A stretch of 64,000 nucleotides of DNA from Labrys miyagiensis (GCF_030160835.1 NZ_BSPC01000066.1:124001-188000), one strand, 5' to 3'. Positions 9,586-20,878 are shown, counted from the stretch's first letter. A program made the numbers and translations. Notes: generated by a model from the sequence alone, not told the origin.

Positions 9586-9706
9586 CGTCATTCCGGCCGG
9601 AGAGCCGGAATCCATGACCACGACGGATGAAGGACAAGCGGCTCGCACTTCGCTTTTATCGACAAGAGTAGCGTTCATGGATTCCGGCGCTGCGGCCGGA
9701 TTGACG
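9586..9706. repeat. 31-bp inverted repeat (CGTCATTCCGGC type)
   Basis: Arms 9586-9616 and 9676-9706 are reverse complements with a few mismatches. Each arm holds CCGGCC...GCCGGAATCCATG with an internal hairpin. Motifs of the form GTCATTCCGGC...GGAATCCATG are widespread between genes in alphaproteobacteria (family knowledge). It lies just beyond the 3' end of mutB and could end its transcript. Confidence 0.75.
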
Positions 9707-9766
9707 AAACCTCCAACCGTGGAACTTCAAGGCCGTTGGTATGGGTCTTCGTCGCGGAAAGGACCG

Positions 9767-11923
9767 TCATCCCCGCACCGGTCTGTTGTGGTGGCGGTGA
9801 CGCAGTTGCTCCAGCAACTCCGCCAGCAGGTTTTCCGCCGCCTCGGCGATCACCGTGCCGGGCGGGAAGATCGCCTGCGCGCCGGCGGCGTAGAGCGCCT
9901 CGAAATCCTGCTCCGGCACCACGCCGCCCACCACGATCATGATGTCGGGTCGGCCCTCCGCCACCAGCGCCTGGCGCAGGGCCGGGACCAGCGTGAGATG
10001 GCCGGCGGTGAGGGAGGAGATGCCGACGATATGAACGTCGCTGTCGGCAGCCTGCTTCGCCACTTCCTCGGGCGTCGCGAAGAGGGGCCCGATCTCGACC
10101 TCGAAGCCGAGATCGCCGAAGGCCGAGGCGATCACCTTCTGGCCGCGGTCGTGCCCGTCCTGCCCCATCTTCGCGACCAGGATCCTGGGCGGGCGGCCTT
10201 CCTCCTCGCGAAAAGTCGCCGTCTGGCGCTGCACGCTGGCAAGACGCTCCTCGCCCATGCCGGCCCTGTAGACGCCGGCCATCGAGCGGATTTCGGCCCT
10301 GTGGCGGCTGAACACCTTCTCCAGCGCGGCGGAGATCTCCCCAACCGTCGCCTTGGTCCGGGCCGCGTCGACGGCAAGCGCGAGGAGGTTGCCATCAACG
10401 GCTGCGCCTTCGCTGAGCGCGTTCAGCGCCTGCGCGAGGGCTTGCGGATCGCGTTCCGCCCGGAGCCGTTCGAGCTTGGCGATCTGGGCTGCGCGCACGG
10501 CGGAATTGTCTACCTTGAGCAGCTCGAGCGGCGGCTCGGATCGCGGCTTGTAGAGGTTGACGCCGATCACCGATTGCTCCCCGGAATCGATGCGCGCCTG
10601 CGTCCGGCTGGCGGCTTCCTCGATGCGCAGCTTGGGCAGGCCGGCCTCGATGGCTTTCGCCATGCCGCCCATCACCTCGACTTCCTCGATGTGCTTCCAG
10701 GCTTTCGCCGCCAGATCTTCCGTCAGGCGCTCGATGGCATGGGAGCCACCCCAGGGATCGATCAGCCGGGTGGTGCCGCTCTCCTGCTGCAGCACGAGCT
10801 GGGTGTTGCGGGCGATGCGGGCGGAAAAGTCGGTCGGCAGCGCCAGCGCCTCGTCGAGCGCGTTGGTGTGGAGGGACTGGGTGCCGCCCTGCGTCGCGGC
10901 CATCGCCTCGATCATGGTGCGGGTCACGTTGTTGAAGACGTCCTGCGCCGTGAGCGACCAGCCCGAGGTCTGGCAATGCGTGCGCAGGGCCAGGGACTTG
11001 GCCGATTTGGGGTGGAACTGCTTGACGAGCCGGGTCCAGAGCAGCCGGGCGGCGCGGAGCTTGGCCACCTCCATGAAGAAGTTCATGCCGATGGCGAAGA
11101 AGAAGGAGAGGCGCGGCGCGAAATGGTCGATGTCGAGCCCCGCCTTGAGGCCGGCCCGGATATATTCGACACCATCAGCCAGCGTATAGGCGAGTTCCAG
11201 GTCCTGCGTCGCTCCGGCTTCCTGCATGTGATAGCCGGAGATCGAGACGGCGTTGAACTTCGGCATGTTTTTCGCCGTGTAGCTCAGGATGTCGCCGACG
11301 ATGCGCATCGAGGGGCCGGGCGGGTAGATATAGGTGTTGCGGACCATGAACTCCTTCAGGATGTCGTTCTGAATGGTTCCGGCCAGCTTCTGCGGCGGCA
11401 CGCCCTGTTCCTCGGCGGCGACGATGTAGAGCGCCAGGATCGGCAGCACGGCGCCGTTCATGGTCATCGAGACCGACATCTCCTCGAGCGGGATGCCCTC
11501 GAAGAGCGTGCGCATGTCGATGATGGAATCGATGGCGACACCGGCCATGCCGACATCGCCGGTCACGCGCGGGTGATCGGAGTCATAGCCGCGATGGGTG
11601 GCGAGATCGAAGGCGATGGAGAGGCCCTTCTGCCCGGCGGCGAGATTCCGCCGGTAGAAGGCGTTGGAATCCTCGGCCGTGGAGAAGCCGGCATATTGGC
11701 GGATGGTCCAGGGTTGCTGGACATACATGGTCGGGTAGGGGCCGCGCAGGAAAGGCGGCTGGCCCGGCCAGCCGTCGAGATCGGCGGAGCCGAGAATGTC
11801 GGTCTCGGTGTTGACAGCCTTGACCTCGATGTCCTCGGGCGTGAGCCAGGTCTCGTCCGAGAACAGCGATAGTGCCGCCGGGCGCTGGAAGCCGAGTCGG
11901 GAGAAATCAGGGATGCGGCTCAT
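9767..11923 (-). CDS. mutB: Methylmalonyl-CoA mutase large (catalytic) subunit
   Basis: This adenosylcobalamin enzyme interconverts methylmalonyl-CoA and succinyl-CoA, the last step of propionyl-CoA use. From the ATG at 11923 it has 718 residues, normal for the catalytic subunit. The TIM-barrel part shows RGPYPTMY, the substrate-contact stretch around [11 protein letters not shown] and DPWGGS. The C-terminal B12 domain has the base-off motif D-x-H-x-x-G (GQDGHDRGQ, histidine near 591) and GGVVPEQDF. The frame is open further upstream, but that part lies over mutA and is not homologous. The ATG overlaps the mutA stop by 4 bases, indicating translational coupling. Confidence 0.93.
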   Translation of the reverse strand: MSRIPDFSRLGFQRPAALSLFSDETWLTPEDIEVKAVNTETDILGSADLDGWPGQPPFLRGPYPTMYVQQPWTIRQYAGFSTAEDSNAFYRRNLAAGQKGLSIAFDLATHRGYDSDHPRVTGDVGMAGVAIDSIIDMRTLFEGIPLEEMSVSMTMNGAVLPILALYIVAAEEQGVPPQKLAGTIQNDILKEFMVRNTYIYPPGPSMRIVGDILSYTAKNMPKFNAVSISGYHMQEAGATQDLELAYTLADGVEYIRAGLKAGLDIDHFAPRLSFFFAIGMNFFMEVAKLRAARLLWTRLVKQFHPKSAKSLALRTHCQTSGWSLTAQDVFNNVTRTMIEAMAATQGGTQSLHTNALDEALALPTDFSARIARNTQLVLQQESGTTRLIDPWGGSHAIERLTEDLAAKAWKHIEEVEVMGGMAKAIEAGLPKLRIEEAASRTQARIDSGEQSVIGVNLYKPRSEPPLELLKVDNSAVRAAQIAKLERLRAERDPQALAQALNALSEGAAVDGNLLALAVDAARTKATVGEISAALEKVFSRHRAEIRSMAGVYRAGMGEERLASVQRQTATFREEEGRPPRILVAKMGQDGHDRGQKVIASAFGDLGFEVEIGPLFATPEEVAKQAADSDVHIVGISSLTAGHLTLVPALRQALVAEGRPDIMIVVGGVVPEQDFEALYAAGAQAIFPPGTVIAEAAENLLAELLEQLRHRHHNRPVRG

Positions 11924-13260
11924 GGCGTGGCCTCGAAGTCGAGCGCATCGCGGCGGCGCGGAAGAGCCGGCGCGGGCAGCTGCGCGGTGCTTTCGACAAG
12001 AGGACGCAAGACGGAAACCGCAGGTTCCTCGGCGAGCACATATTTGCTGGCGCCGATGATGGGGTCCGGGGGCACGCGCAGGCGGTCGATCTGCGCCCGC
12101 ACCCAGCCCGATTGCAGCGCCTTGACGATGCCATGCTCGCGCTCGATGCCCTGGAGAAGCATCCAGGCCGCCTCGCACAGGCTCTCCGTCATCGCCTCCA
12201 GCCCGCCAGAGCCGGCGGCGGGATCGGTGATGCGATGAAGATTGGCCTCGCTGAGCAGCACATGCTGGCAGTTGCGCGCGATGCGGCGGGCATGGCCGTC
12301 AGGCAGGCCATTGGCGCTGGTATAGGGCAGGGTGGTGATGCTGTCGGCACCGCCGAGGCCCGCCGCCGCGGTGGCGAGGCCACCGCGCAGGATATTGGTG
12401 GCGGGATCGCGACGGCTCAGCATGCGCCAGGCCGTCTCGGCATGCAGGTGGATCGGCGCCGGGGCGAGATCGCAGGCTTTTTCGATTTGCTGCCAGGCAA
12501 GGCGCAGCGCCCGGAACTTGGCGATGGTGGCGAAGACGTTCTGGTCGGCTGCGAGGGTGAAGCCGATGCAGTGGCGCGCTTCCTCCAGACGTATGCCGGT
12601 TGCCTCCAAGATGCGCAGATAGGCGAGGCCGGCCGAAAGCACGCAGGCGAGCTCCAGGCCCGATGTCGCGCCTGCCTCGTGGAAAACACGCCCATCGGCC
12701 GTCACCACCGTGCCGTTCTGCCGATGGCTCGCCAGCACCGAGACCGTCGAAGGCCAGGCCGGAGGCAAGGCGCCCGTGGCGGCAAGCAGGCCGACGGGAT
12801 CATAGCCATAATGGACGGTGCCGCCCGGGATCTCGCCGAGCAGGCGGGCGACGTCCAGCGTATGCGCCCCGGCATCGAGGCGCAGCACGACAGCGTCCCG
12901 CTGCACCTTGTCCAGCAGCCGGTCGAGATCGCCGCCGAACGGGATGGCGACGCCGAAGCCGCGCGCGTAGGGGCTATGATTGGTGACCAGAGAGAGGCCA
13001 CCGGCGCCGCCTTCGAGATCCTCCAGCGCCAGCGCATTGGCCTCGACCGCCTGCGGATGGTCGACGCGCTGGACGATGGTCCAGGGCGTGGCGGGGCGGC
13101 GGCCGGGAATCGGGGCGGTGCCGGAACGCCTGGGATAGACGGCTTCGAGGCGAACACCGTCGGGCGTGAGCGTGGTCAGCGTATCCTCGTAGGATGCCCC
13201 TTTCAGCACACCCGCGACAGCTTCGCGCCATCGCGCTTCATCCTCTCCCATCCCGCTCAT
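11920..13260 (-). CDS. mutA: Methylmalonyl-CoA mutase small subunit
   Basis: The 446-residue protein is homologous to the barrel domain of the large subunit ([53 protein letters not shown]). It lacks the C-terminal B12-binding domain and any D-x-H-x-x-G motif, which fits a structural partner rather than a second catalyst. It lies upstream of mutB in one operon with a 4-base ATGA overlap. The gene at 13264 ends 3 bases before this start, so the operon may begin there. Confidence 0.88.
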   Translation of the reverse strand: MSGMGEDEARWREAVAGVLKGASYEDTLTTLTPDGVRLEAVYPRRSGTAPIPGRRPATPWTIVQRVDHPQAVEANALALEDLEGGAGGLSLVTNHSPYARGFGVAIPFGGDLDRLLDKVQRDAVVLRLDAGAHTLDVARLLGEIPGGTVHYGYDPVGLLAATGALPPAWPSTVSVLASHRQNGTVVTADGRVFHEAGATSGLELACVLSAGLAYLRILEATGIRLEEARHCIGFTLAADQNVFATIAKFRALRLAWQQIEKACDLAPAPIHLHAETAWRMLSRRDPATNILRGGLATAAAGLGGADSITTLPYTSANGLPDGHARRIARNCQHVLLSEANLHRITDPAAGSGGLEAMTESLCEAAWMLLQGIEREHGIVKALQSGWVRAQIDRLRVPPDPIIGASKYVLAEEPAVSVLRPLVESTAQLPAPALPRRRDALDFEATP

Positions 13261-13263
13261 GGC

Positions 13264-13656
13264 TCAGACGAATTGCCGCAGTTCGGGGATCTCGGCCACG
13301 ATCTTGCCGACGACCTCCGGTCCTGCCTCCCTCTCGGCGAAAGCGAAGAGCTCCTTGCCGATGGCCTGGATCTGGCTGAGGTCGAGGCCGAGCGCCATCA
13401 ACTGGCCACCGAGGCCGGCAATGCCGCCGCCGACATGGCCGACCATGCCGGCCAGCATCCCCATGAAGCCGCCGCTCTGGGCGTTCATCGCCTCGTTGGT
13501 GACTTCCCGTGCGCCCTTGATGGAGTCGACCAGCTTCGCCACCGCGTCGGCGGGGCCTTCACGTTCGAGGAAGGCGAGCACGGCGCCGATGGCCTGCGTT
13601 GCAACATCGGGGCTCACACCAATTTTCGCTGATAATTGGGCGACCAGCTCTTCCAT
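13264..13656 (-). CDS. Small hypothetical protein, DUF2780-like
   Basis: The 130-residue protein starts MEELVAQLSAKIGVSPDVA and has a two-part layout: an N-terminal helical half, a glycine-rich centre (GMVGHVGGGIAGLGGQ, about 78-93), then a second helical half ending IPELRQFV. This resembles the DUF2780/DUF937 type of small helical proteins found in bacterial envelopes, but no function is known. It ends 3 bases before mutA, so it is probably the first gene of that operon, although a role in propionate metabolism is not supported by its sequence. Confidence 0.65.
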   Translation of the reverse strand: MEELVAQLSAKIGVSPDVATQAIGAVLAFLEREGPADAVAKLVDSIKGAREVTNEAMNAQSGGFMGMLAGMVGHVGGGIAGLGGQLMALGLDLSQIQAIGKELFAFAEREAGPEVVGKIVAEIPELRQFV

Positions 13657-13875
13657 ATTCTTTTCTCCCTGACGTTACGCCGATGCTACCAGAGATTCAT
13701 GGTGCGCATACCGCCTTTCTCTGTTTCGTATTTTAGCATGGAGATCAAGGCCGCGGGCGACCCTCTTGCGGCAGCCAGTTGGGCGTAACCCGGCGCGAGG
13801 ACGAGGCGACCATGGCGAGAGGCTGCTCGTGCCTATATGGTGCGCCGCCAAACCGACTGGGCTGGGACATACAAG

Positions 13876-15378
13876 ATGATCGATCAGAGCCGGATTTTCG
13901 TCGCCAAGGGCAGTGAGCCCGATTATCTCACCATGGCTTTCGGCAACCGCCATGGGCTGATCACCGGGGCGACCGGCACCGGCAAGACGGTGACGCTGCA
14001 GGTGCTCGCCGAGGGGTTTTCGGCCCGCGGCGTGCCGGTTTTCGCCGCCGACATCAAGGGCGATCTGTCCGGCGTGTCGCAGCGGGGCGAAGCCAAGGAC
14101 TTCATCCTCAAGCGAGCTGCCGATGTGGGCATCACCTATGAGCCCGACCAGTTCCCGGTGCAGTTCTGGGACATCTTCGGCGAGCAGGGCATGCCGATCA
14201 GAGCCACCATCTCCGACATGGGGCCGTTGCTGCTCGCCCGCATGCTGCAGCTGAACGATGTCCAGGAGGGCGTCCTCAACGTCGCCTTCAAGCTTGCCGA
14301 CGATCAGGGCCTGCTGCTGCTCGACCTCAAGGACCTGCGCGCTTTGCTCGCCGACATGGCAGAGAACGCGGCCGAGCTGATGAAGACCTACGGCAATGTC
14401 TCCAAGAGCAGCGTCGGCGCCATCCAGCGCCAGCTCCTGGTGCTGGAGCAGCAGGGCGGCGACAAGTTCTTCGGCGAGCCGGCCTTGTCGCTCGTCGATA
14501 TCGGCCTCGTCGACGCAAGGGGGCGCGGCACCATCAATATCCTGGCCGCCGACAAGCTGATGGCGGCGCCGCAACTCTATGCCACCTTCCTGCTCTGGCT
14601 GATGTCCGAGCTGTTCGAGCAACTCCCCGAAGTAGGGGACCTCGACAAGCCCAAGCTCGTCTTCTTCTTCGACGAGGCTCATCTTCTCTTTACCGATGCG
14701 CCACCTGCTCTCCTCCGGAAGATCGAACAGGTCGTGCGCCTCATCCGCTCCAAGGGCATCGGCATCTATTTCATCACCCAGAATCCGCTCGACGTGCCCG
14801 ACACGGTGCTTGGGCAGCTCGGCAATCGCGTCCAGCATGCCCTGCGCGCCTTCACCCCGCGCGACCAGAAGGCCGTGAAGGCAGCGGCCGAGACCTTCCG
14901 CCCCAATCCGGACATCGATACCGCACGGGTGATTTCGGAACTGGGCAAGGGCGAGGCCCTGGTGTCGTTCCTGGAGGGTAACGGCGTGCCGGCCATGGTG
15001 CAGCGCGCGCTCATCCTGCCGCCCGCTGCCCGAGTCGGTGCGATCACGCCGGCTGAACGTCAGACGATCCAGCAGTCCTCGCCCCTTCGCGGCAAGTATG
15101 AGACGCCCGTCGATCGCGATTCGGCCTTTGAAATGCTCCAGCGCCGAATTACGCAAGGGGAGGCGGATCCTGAAAACGGCCAGAATGGCGGCGGCTTCCT
15201 TGGTGGCGTGCTCGGCAGCGTATTCGCAGGCGCAGGTTCCGGGAAGAGCACATCGGGCCGGATGTCGACCTCGGAGGCCGTCATTCGCTCGGTCACACGT
15301 ACGATTGCGACCACCGCCGGCCGCGAGATCACCCAGGCGATCCTGCGCGGGGTGCTCGGTGGGCGCTCCCGCAGATAG
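13876..15378 (+). CDS. DUF853 (YjgR/HerA-like) P-loop ATPase
   Basis: The ATPase has Walker A GATGTGKT near residue 33 and a Walker B-like [13 protein letters not shown] near 263. It belongs to the HerA/FtsK superfamily of hexameric DNA or protein pumps, subgroup DUF853, whose role is unknown. The ending contains a glycine-rich linker and a helical tail. The ATG at 13876 gives [17 protein letters not shown], which matches the family start. An upstream in-frame ATG at 13837 would add 13 residues not expected in the family. There are no partner genes such as nurA. Confidence 0.82.
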   Translation: MIDQSRIFVAKGSEPDYLTMAFGNRHGLITGATGTGKTVTLQVLAEGFSARGVPVFAADIKGDLSGVSQRGEAKDFILKRAADVGITYEPDQFPVQFWDIFGEQGMPIRATISDMGPLLLARMLQLNDVQEGVLNVAFKLADDQGLLLLDLKDLRALLADMAENAAELMKTYGNVSKSSVGAIQRQLLVLEQQGGDKFFGEPALSLVDIGLVDARGRGTINILAADKLMAAPQLYATFLLWLMSELFEQLPEVGDLDKPKLVFFFDEAHLLFTDAPPALLRKIEQVVRLIRSKGIGIYFITQNPLDVPDTVLGQLGNRVQHALRAFTPRDQKAVKAAAETFRPNPDIDTARVISELGKGEALVSFLEGNGVPAMVQRALILPPAARVGAITPAERQTIQQSSPLRGKYETPVDRDSAFEMLQRRITQGEADPENGQNGGGFLGGVLGSVFAGAGSGKSTSGRMSTSEAVIRSVTRTIATTAGREITQAILRGVLGGRSRR

Positions 15379-15574
15379 AGGCCCGAAAAATCGCAGTCAC
15401 GCACTGATATATCAATATACTTCGGGGGTTGTTACGTAGATATAACGCAACGCAATGTCAAAATTAACGTATTGCATTTGCCCACAGACTGGGGAAGTAT
15501 TGTTGGTGCATATACGTTTGGGTATCTAGGACGTATGAGCTTTTGCGGCGCGACAGCTAGGAGGCTCGAGGAAG

Positions 15575-16033
15575 ATGGACGGTACGACTATACTGCACGA
15601 GCGCGCGAACCGGAAAATTATTCAGTTCGCCGACATATTGCTGGTCAACTCCGACAAGGACGCTGCTGAGTTTTGGCGCGAGAGTTTGCTCGATTTCGGC
15701 ATGACAAAGGTGAGGATTGCCTCCGGTATTGTGGATGCCCTTGAGGTAGTACGTCAGTCTCCTCCATCGGGCATTGTCGTTGCCTTGCCAATCCTTGCCG
15801 ACGCTTTCACACTCATGGGCGCCCTGAGCCAGGACGAAACCAGCGATCTGCGCGAAGTTCCGATTCTGCTCGTCGCCAACCAGCCGAGCCGCGCGGCTTT
15901 GCTGACGGCGACGCATGCCGGCTTTGATGCTGTGCTGACAGAACCGGTCTCGCCAAGGCAGATCTATCGCCGCGTGGGTTCGATGATTCAGCGGGCAAGG
16001 CTATCGGCGCGCATGCGCAGCATGGCGAGCTGA
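15575..16033 (+). CDS. Pseudo-receiver protein (response-regulator fold without catalytic residues)
   Basis: The sequence follows the CheY-like receiver pattern (ADILLVNSDKDAAEFWRESL, then DALEVVRQSPPSG, then VPILLVANQ, then AGFDAVLTEPVSP), but the key residues are missing. The acidic pair is NS, the phospho-acceptor aspartate is replaced in GIVVALPI, the conserved Thr/Ser is replaced in VAN, and the lysine of the KP motif is E (EPVSP). It therefore cannot be phosphorylated in the usual way and presumably works by binding a partner. It is 152 residues with no output domain. No sensor kinase is next to it. Confidence 0.65.
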   Translation: MDGTTILHERANRKIIQFADILLVNSDKDAAEFWRESLLDFGMTKVRIASGIVDALEVVRQSPPSGIVVALPILADAFTLMGALSQDETSDLREVPILLVANQPSRAALLTATHAGFDAVLTEPVSPRQIYRRVGSMIQRARLSARMRSMAS

Positions 16034-16207
16034 GCACTCCCCGACAAGGCGATACAGGACGCCGGAGATGTCCCGCCCAGATGACGCCGGAGCAAGGTTG
16101 GTCGGCGCCCATCTGTGTGGGGCTTCGGCTTTGTGAACAAATCGGCCCTACCAACAAGGACAAATGCGCGATAGCTTGCGCCTCCCTTTATCGCGCAGTT
16201 CAGATTC

Positions 16208-17593
16208 ATGTCCCAGATCCTCAAAGCGCTCGATGCCGCCGACCAGGCGCTCGATGCGAGCCTCGACAGGCTGTACGAATTCCTTCGCATCCCCTCCATT
16301 TCCGCCGACAGCGCCTATGAAGGCGATTGCCGCAAGGCGGCGGAGTGGGCGGCAGCGACGCTACGCGACATCGGCTTCGATGCCTCTCCGCGCAAGACCA
16401 TCGGCCATCCCATGGTGGTCGGCCACAAGCGCACCGGCCGTCCAGGCGTGCCGCATGTGTTGTTCTACGGTCATTATGACGTGCAGCCGCCGGATCCGCT
16501 GGAACTGTGGAACACCAAGCCCTTCGAGCCGGTGCGGGTGAAGGGCCCCCATGGCGACATGATCGTGGCGCGCGGCGCCTCCGACGACAAGGGCCAGGTG
16601 ATGACCTTCATCGAGGCTTGCCGCGCCATCCTGAAGACGGAGGGCGAACTGCCCGTCGACGTCACCATCTTCCTCGAAGGCGAGGAGGAATCCTCTTCCC
16701 GCAGCCTGGTGCCCTTCCTCCGGGAGAACAAGGACGAGCTGACCGCCGATTTCTGCCTCGTCTGTGATACCGGTCTGTGGGATCGCGATACGCCGGCCAT
16801 CACCACCATGCTGCGCGGCATTGTCTATGAAGAAGTGATCATCAAGGCCGCCAGCCGCGACCTGCATTCGGGCATGTATGGCGGGGCGGCGCAGAACCCG
16901 ATTCGGGTGCTCTCCAAGATCCTCGCCGCCTTGCATGACGAGGATGGCCGCGTCACGCTGCCGGGCTTCTATGACGGCGTGAAGGACCTGCCGGCTCAGG
17001 TGAAGGCTGAGTGGGAGGCGCTCGGCTTCGATGGCGAGGCATTTCTCGGCGAAGTCGGCCTGAAAGTGCCCGCCGGCGAGACGGGGCGCACGGTGCTCGA
17101 ACAGATCACGGTGCGGCCGACCTGCGATGTCAACGGCATCACCGGCGGCTACCAGGGCGAGGGCGCCAAGACGGTGATCGCGGCGCAGGCTTCCGCCAAG
17201 GTCTCCTTCCGCCTCGTGGCCGGCCAGGAGCCTGCCAAGGTGCAGGCCGCCTTCCGGGACTTCGTCACCAGGAGCCTGCCCGCAGACTGCAAGGCCGAGT
17301 TCCTCTCCCATGGCGCCAGCGCCGCCATCGCCGTGCCCACGGACAGCCCGCCGCTCGCCAAGGCCCGCGCAGCGCTGGCCGAGGAGTGGGGCCGCACGGC
17401 GCCGGTGATCGGTTCGGGAGGTTCCATCCCGGTGGTCGGCGACATGCAGCGCATCCTCGGCATCGATTCGCTGCTGATCGGCTTCGCGCTGGAGGACGAC
17501 CAGATCCATTCGCCCAACGAGAAATATGAGCTGCGCAGCTTCCACAAGGGCATCCGCTCCTGGGTGCGCATCCTGCACGCGCTGGCGAAGTAG
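16208..17593 (+). CDS. M20-family metallo-dipeptidase
   Basis: This is a two-zinc amino-peptidase/dipeptidase of the ArgE/DapE/CPG2 clan. Zinc and catalytic motifs are GHYDVQP (near 86), RGASDDKGQ (near 121), EGEEESSS (near 155), CDTG, and the late HSPNEKYE. The dimerisation domain is inserted between (HSGMYGG onwards). Length 461 suits the cytosolic nonspecific dipeptidase-like subgroup (M20 or M20.dipept). The exact substrate cannot be read from the sequence. It is followed after a repeat element by a zinc dehydrogenase gene on the same strand. Confidence 0.87.
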   Translation: MSQILKALDAADQALDASLDRLYEFLRIPSISADSAYEGDCRKAAEWAAATLRDIGFDASPRKTIGHPMVVGHKRTGRPGVPHVLFYGHYDVQPPDPLELWNTKPFEPVRVKGPHGDMIVARGASDDKGQVMTFIEACRAILKTEGELPVDVTIFLEGEEESSSRSLVPFLRENKDELTADFCLVCDTGLWDRDTPAITTMLRGIVYEEVIIKAASRDLHSGMYGGAAQNPIRVLSKILAALHDEDGRVTLPGFYDGVKDLPAQVKAEWEALGFDGEAFLGEVGLKVPAGETGRTVLEQITVRPTCDVNGITGGYQGEGAKTVIAAQASAKVSFRLVAGQEPAKVQAAFRDFVTRSLPADCKAEFLSHGASAAIAVPTDSPPLAKARAALAEEWGRTAPVIGSGGSIPVVGDMQRILGIDSLLIGFALEDDQIHSPNEKYELRSFHKGIRSWVRILHALAK

Positions 17594-17597
17594 CACG

Positions 17598-17730
17598 GTC
17601 ATCCCGTGCGCGGTGCGGCGCGAAGTGCCGCGCAGCAGACACGGGACCGCGACCCACGGATTCACCTCTTTCTACAAACGGTCCCGGATCTGCGGCGCAT
17701 CACTTCGTGCTGCACCGCGTCCGGGATGAC
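17598..17730. repeat. 52-bp imperfect inverted repeat (GTCATCCCG-type dispersed element)
   Basis: Arms 17598-17649 and 17679-17730 are reverse complements with several mismatches. The right arm reads outward as GTCATCCCGGACGCGGTGC, a motif recognised as very common between genes in Rhizobiales chromosomes. The element fills the space between the M20 peptidase and the zinc dehydrogenase and may separate the two transcripts. Confidence 0.8.
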
Positions 17731-17747
17731 AGCCATCCGGAGCCGCC

Positions 17748-18788
17748 ATGAAAGCCGTCGTCTTCGAGCAGTTCGGCCAGGCGCCGAAGATCCAGAGCGT
17801 GCCCGATCCCACGCCTTCGGAAGAGGGCGTGGTCGTCAAGGTGGAGGCGACCGGCGTCTGCCGCAGTGACTGGCATGGCTGGATGGGGCATGACCGCGAC
17901 ATCGTGCTGCCGCATGTGCCGGGTCACGAACTAGCCGGCACCATCGCCGCCGTCGGGCGGCAGGTAAAGCGCTGGCGCGTCGGCGATCGCGTCACCGTGC
18001 CTTTCGTCGCCGGCTGCGGGCATTGCCCGCAATGCAGCTCGGGCAATCACCAGGTCTGCGAGCATCAGTTCCAGCCGGGCTTCACGGCTTGGGGTTCCTT
18101 TGCCGAATATGTCGCCCTCGATTTCGCCGACACCAATCTGGTGGAAGTGCCGGAGAGCCTCGATTTCGCCACGGCGGCGAGCCTTGGCTGCCGCTTCGCC
18201 ACCTCCTTCCGCGCCATCGTCGACCAGGGCCGGGTGCAGGCGGGCGATTGGGTGGCGGTGCATGGCTGCGGGGGCGTCGGCCTTTCGGCCATCATGATCG
18301 CCAATGCCATCGGCGCCAATGTGGTGGCCATCGACCTGACCGAGGAGAAGCTCGCCTTCGCCCGCGAATTGGGAGCGGTGGCGACTGTCAACGCCTCCGA
18401 GGCCAAGAGCGTGGTGGGCGCGGTGCGCGAGTTGACGGGAGAGGGCGTGCATGTCTCGATCGACGCCCTCGGCCACCCCACGACCAGCGTCAATTCGATC
18501 CGCAATCTGCGCCGGCGCGGGCGCCACGTGCAGGTGGGTCTGATGCTGGGCGATCATGCCCGGCCGCCCATTCCGATGGACCGCGTCATCGCCTACGAGC
18601 TCGAGATACTCGGCAGCCATGGCATGCAGGCCTATCGCTACAAGGCGATGCTCGACATGATCGAGACGGGCAAGCTCGCCCCCCAGAAGCTGATCGGCAA
18701 GCGCATTGGTCTCGATGAGGCGCCGGAGGCCCTGATGCAGATGGACCGCTTCGACGGGGTCGGCATCAGCGTCGTAACGCGCTTTTGA
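17748..18788 (+). CDS. Zinc-dependent alcohol dehydrogenase (MDR family)
   Basis: This is a medium-chain NAD(P)-dependent dehydrogenase of 346 residues. The catalytic zinc site is C-R-S-D-W-H near 37 and GHELAG near 63. The structural zinc cysteines lie in [16 protein letters not shown] (about 89-104). The nucleotide-binding fold has [10 protein letters not shown] near 174. Substrate is not predictable. Its 3' end overlaps the convergent murJ gene by 23 bases. Confidence 0.87.
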   Translation: MKAVVFEQFGQAPKIQSVPDPTPSEEGVVVKVEATGVCRSDWHGWMGHDRDIVLPHVPGHELAGTIAAVGRQVKRWRVGDRVTVPFVAGCGHCPQCSSGNHQVCEHQFQPGFTAWGSFAEYVALDFADTNLVEVPESLDFATAASLGCRFATSFRAIVDQGRVQAGDWVAVHGCGGVGLSAIMIANAIGANVVAIDLTEEKLAFARELGAVATVNASEAKSVVGAVRELTGEGVHVSIDALGHPTTSVNSIRNLRRRGRHVQVGLMLGDHARPPIPMDRVIAYELEILGSHGMQAYRYKAMLDMIETGKLAPQKLIGKRIGLDEAPEALMQMDRFDGVGISVVTRF

Positions 18789-20295
18789 AATTGAGGCCGG
18801 CAAAGCGGAAGGCGAGCAGCACGACCACGCCATAGGCAAGAGCGCCGATGGTGCCGGTTACGGCGAGGCGCGCGATCTCCTGGAAGCGCGGCAGCATGGC
18901 CGTGTAGGGCTGCAGCTCCTCCGAAACCATGTACATGGCCTCGGCCATGACGATGGTGGCGGCGGCGATGCAGGCGAGCATGCGCCACAGCCGGCCGTCG
19001 AGAGCCATGTAGCCGCGCCGGCTGGCCAGCACGATGAGCAGAATCAGGTTGATCCAGGCGCCGATCGAAGTGGCGAGGGCGAGACCCGCCTGCTGCATCG
19101 AGCCGGTCAAGGCGATCTTGAGCAGCACATTGATGGTGAGCGCCGTGAGCGAAGCCCAGAGCGGCGTCGCCGTATTGCCGCGCGAATAGAAGCTTGCGGT
19201 GGCCGAACGGATCAGCACCACGGCGGGCAGGCCGACACCATAGGCGAGCAGGGCTGCGGCTGAGGCGTTGGCAGCCTCCGCGGTGAAGGCGCCACGCATG
19301 AAAAGCGCGCGCATGATGAGATCGGGCACGGCGGCAAAGCCGGCCAGGAAGGGCGCCGCCATCAGCCAGGTCAGGAAGATCGCGCGCCTTTGCGCCGCAT
19401 GGGCGGCGTCGGGCTTGCCGGCAGCCAGCAGGCGGCTCATCTCCGGCAGGAGCACGGTGCCGGCGGCGATGCCGATGATGCCGAGCGGCAGCTGGTTGAT
19501 GCGGTCGGCGTAATAGAGGGCGGCTACGGCGCCGGCGAGGAGCTGGGAAGCGATGATCGTGTCGGCGAAGACGGCGATCTGGGTACCCATGGAGCCGATG
19601 GTGGCCGGGCCGAGCGCGCGGAAGAAGGCCCTCACCGGCTTGTCGAGGCTGATGGCCTGTGGGCGCGCCAGCACATGGGCGCGCGAGGCCGCCCACAGGA
19701 TAAACCCGAGCTGCAGGACGCCGGAGATCACGAAGCCCCAGGTCGCCGCATAGGCCGGCGTCGGGAACAGCCGGTAGCAGGCGAGCGCCAGGATCATCGG
19801 GATGTTGAGGAGGATTGGCGCTGCCGCTGCGGCGGTGAAGCGCCCGATCGAGTTGAGCACGCCGCTATAGAGCGCCGCGAGCGTGATCAACAGCAAATAG
19901 GGGAAGGTGATGCGGGTGAAGACGACAGCGAGATCATAGCGCTCGCCCTCGAAGCCGGGTGCCGTCAGGCCGATGAATTGCGGGGTGAAGAGCAGCACCA
20001 GGCCGAGCAGGATCACCTGCGAGATCAGCAACAGGGAAACGATCCGCCCCTGGAAGATCCTCGCCGCTTCGTTGCCTTCCTGCTGATGGACCCGGACATA
20101 GGCCGGCACGAAGGCGGTATTGAAGGCGCCCTCGCCGAAAATGGCGCGGAAACTGTTGGGCAGGCGCGAGGCAACGAAAAAGGCTTCGGCGGCCGGGCCG
20201 CTGCCCAGGAGGGCGGCCGTCATCGCGTCGCGGGCAAAGCCGGTGATACGCGAGAGAATCGTCCAGGCACCGATGTTCAGGATGTTTTTAAGCAA
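18766..20295 (-). CDS. murJ: Lipid II flippase MurJ
   Basis: MurJ moves the peptidoglycan precursor lipid II across the inner membrane. The 509-residue protein shows the family N-terminus ([10 protein letters not shown]), the [16 protein letters not shown] segment typical of MurJ/MviN, and about 14 hydrophobic segments through to the C-terminus. The best start is TTG at 20295 ([16 protein letters not shown]), because no ATG lies upstream in a homologous position. It should be essential. It converges on and slightly overlaps the zinc dehydrogenase gene. Confidence 0.93.
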   Translation of the reverse strand: MLKNILNIGAWTILSRITGFARDAMTAALLGSGPAAEAFFVASRLPNSFRAIFGEGAFNTAFVPAYVRVHQQEGNEAARIFQGRIVSLLLISQVILLGLVLLFTPQFIGLTAPGFEGERYDLAVVFTRITFPYLLLITLAALYSGVLNSIGRFTAAAAAPILLNIPMILALACYRLFPTPAYAATWGFVISGVLQLGFILWAASRAHVLARPQAISLDKPVRAFFRALGPATIGSMGTQIAVFADTIIASQLLAGAVAALYYADRINQLPLGIIGIAAGTVLLPEMSRLLAAGKPDAAHAAQRRAIFLTWLMAAPFLAGFAAVPDLIMRALFMRGAFTAEAANASAAALLAYGVGLPAVVLIRSATASFYSRGNTATPLWASLTALTINVLLKIALTGSMQQAGLALATSIGAWINLILLIVLASRRGYMALDGRLWRMLACIAAATIVMAEAMYMVSEELQPYTAMLPRFQEIARLAVTGTIGALAYGVVVLLAFRFAGLNFKSALRR

Positions 20296-20470
20296 AGGCG
20301 GGCCTACAAGGAAAATGTGCGCCCTGATACGCGGCTTTCACGAGTCTGAACAGAGACAAGCGCGATTCTCGCTCCGGGCGATTGCCCCGTGGTGGAAGGA
20401 TTGCGCTGGTTTGATGCAGGGCGCTGCCGACAAAAAGCGGGAGCCTTGTCGACTCGAGCGCGTGAAGCCC

Positions 20471-20551
20471 GGAGTGGCGGTCTCCGACCGCCATCGCCCT
20501 TGCCGGTATGCCAGGTGTTTCGAACAGATGGCGGTCGGAGACCGCCACTCC
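20471..20551. repeat. Perfect 25-bp inverted repeat (REPIN-like), within a 580-bp gene-free gap
   Basis: The arms 20471-20495 and 20527-20551 are exact reverse complements. Each arm is itself a near palindrome (GGCGGTCTCCGACCGCC). This two-hairpin form is what a REPIN (paired REP sequences) looks like. The rest of 20296-20878, between the starts and ends of murJ and sodB, holds no gene I can support. Confidence 0.85.
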
Positions 20552-20878
20552 AAAAGAAAGAGGCCGCAGCTTGCGCTGCGGCCCAAGTCTAGGGAGGAAA
20601 CGCCCAAGGAGGGCTGCCAGACGGGGAACAAATCCGCGCCATCTGACGAGAGTTAGTTTAGTGTGCGGCGCACAATAAACAAATGCTGGTTTTGCATGGC
20701 TGTCGAGCAAGCCATGCAAGTGTCGTGCGGGTAACGTGCTACCGGTGCTACGAAACTCAATAGATTTCAAGGGCTTAAAAGGGAAGGCGGAGCACGATGG
20801 CTCCGCCTTCCCTTGAACCTCAGACGAAACGAAAAATCCAAAGCGATTTGAACGCGGATTTTGCCAGCGAAATGGAGC

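Larger units (their letters stand above)
8179..9766. other. 1.6-kb stretch with no supportable gene
   Basis: All open frames here (for example 8254-8859 and 8486-8959 on the minus strand) have arginine- and proline-rich translations with no recognisable domain and lie on top of one another, as expected of random GC-rich sequence. The part 8630-8960 has no gene on either strand and could be the non-coding remains of an insertion sequence. Two inverted-repeat elements (9368-9452 and 9586-9706) are listed separately. Confidence 0.6.

Noticed and set aside
9524-13632. Long plus-strand open frames (782 and 586 residues) over the mutase genes
   Set aside because: Both are shadows of mutA and mutB, with the same His/Arg/Gly-rich composition and no recognisable motif.
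13660-13836. Cobalamin riboswitch upstream of the B12-dependent mutase operon
   Set aside because: No B12-box-like conserved core was seen in the leader. Regulation of the mutase by B12 is not supported by the sequence.
13675-15156. 493-residue minus-strand frame over the DUF853 ATPase
   Set aside because: The plus strand has intact Walker motifs; the minus frame has none and is a shadow.
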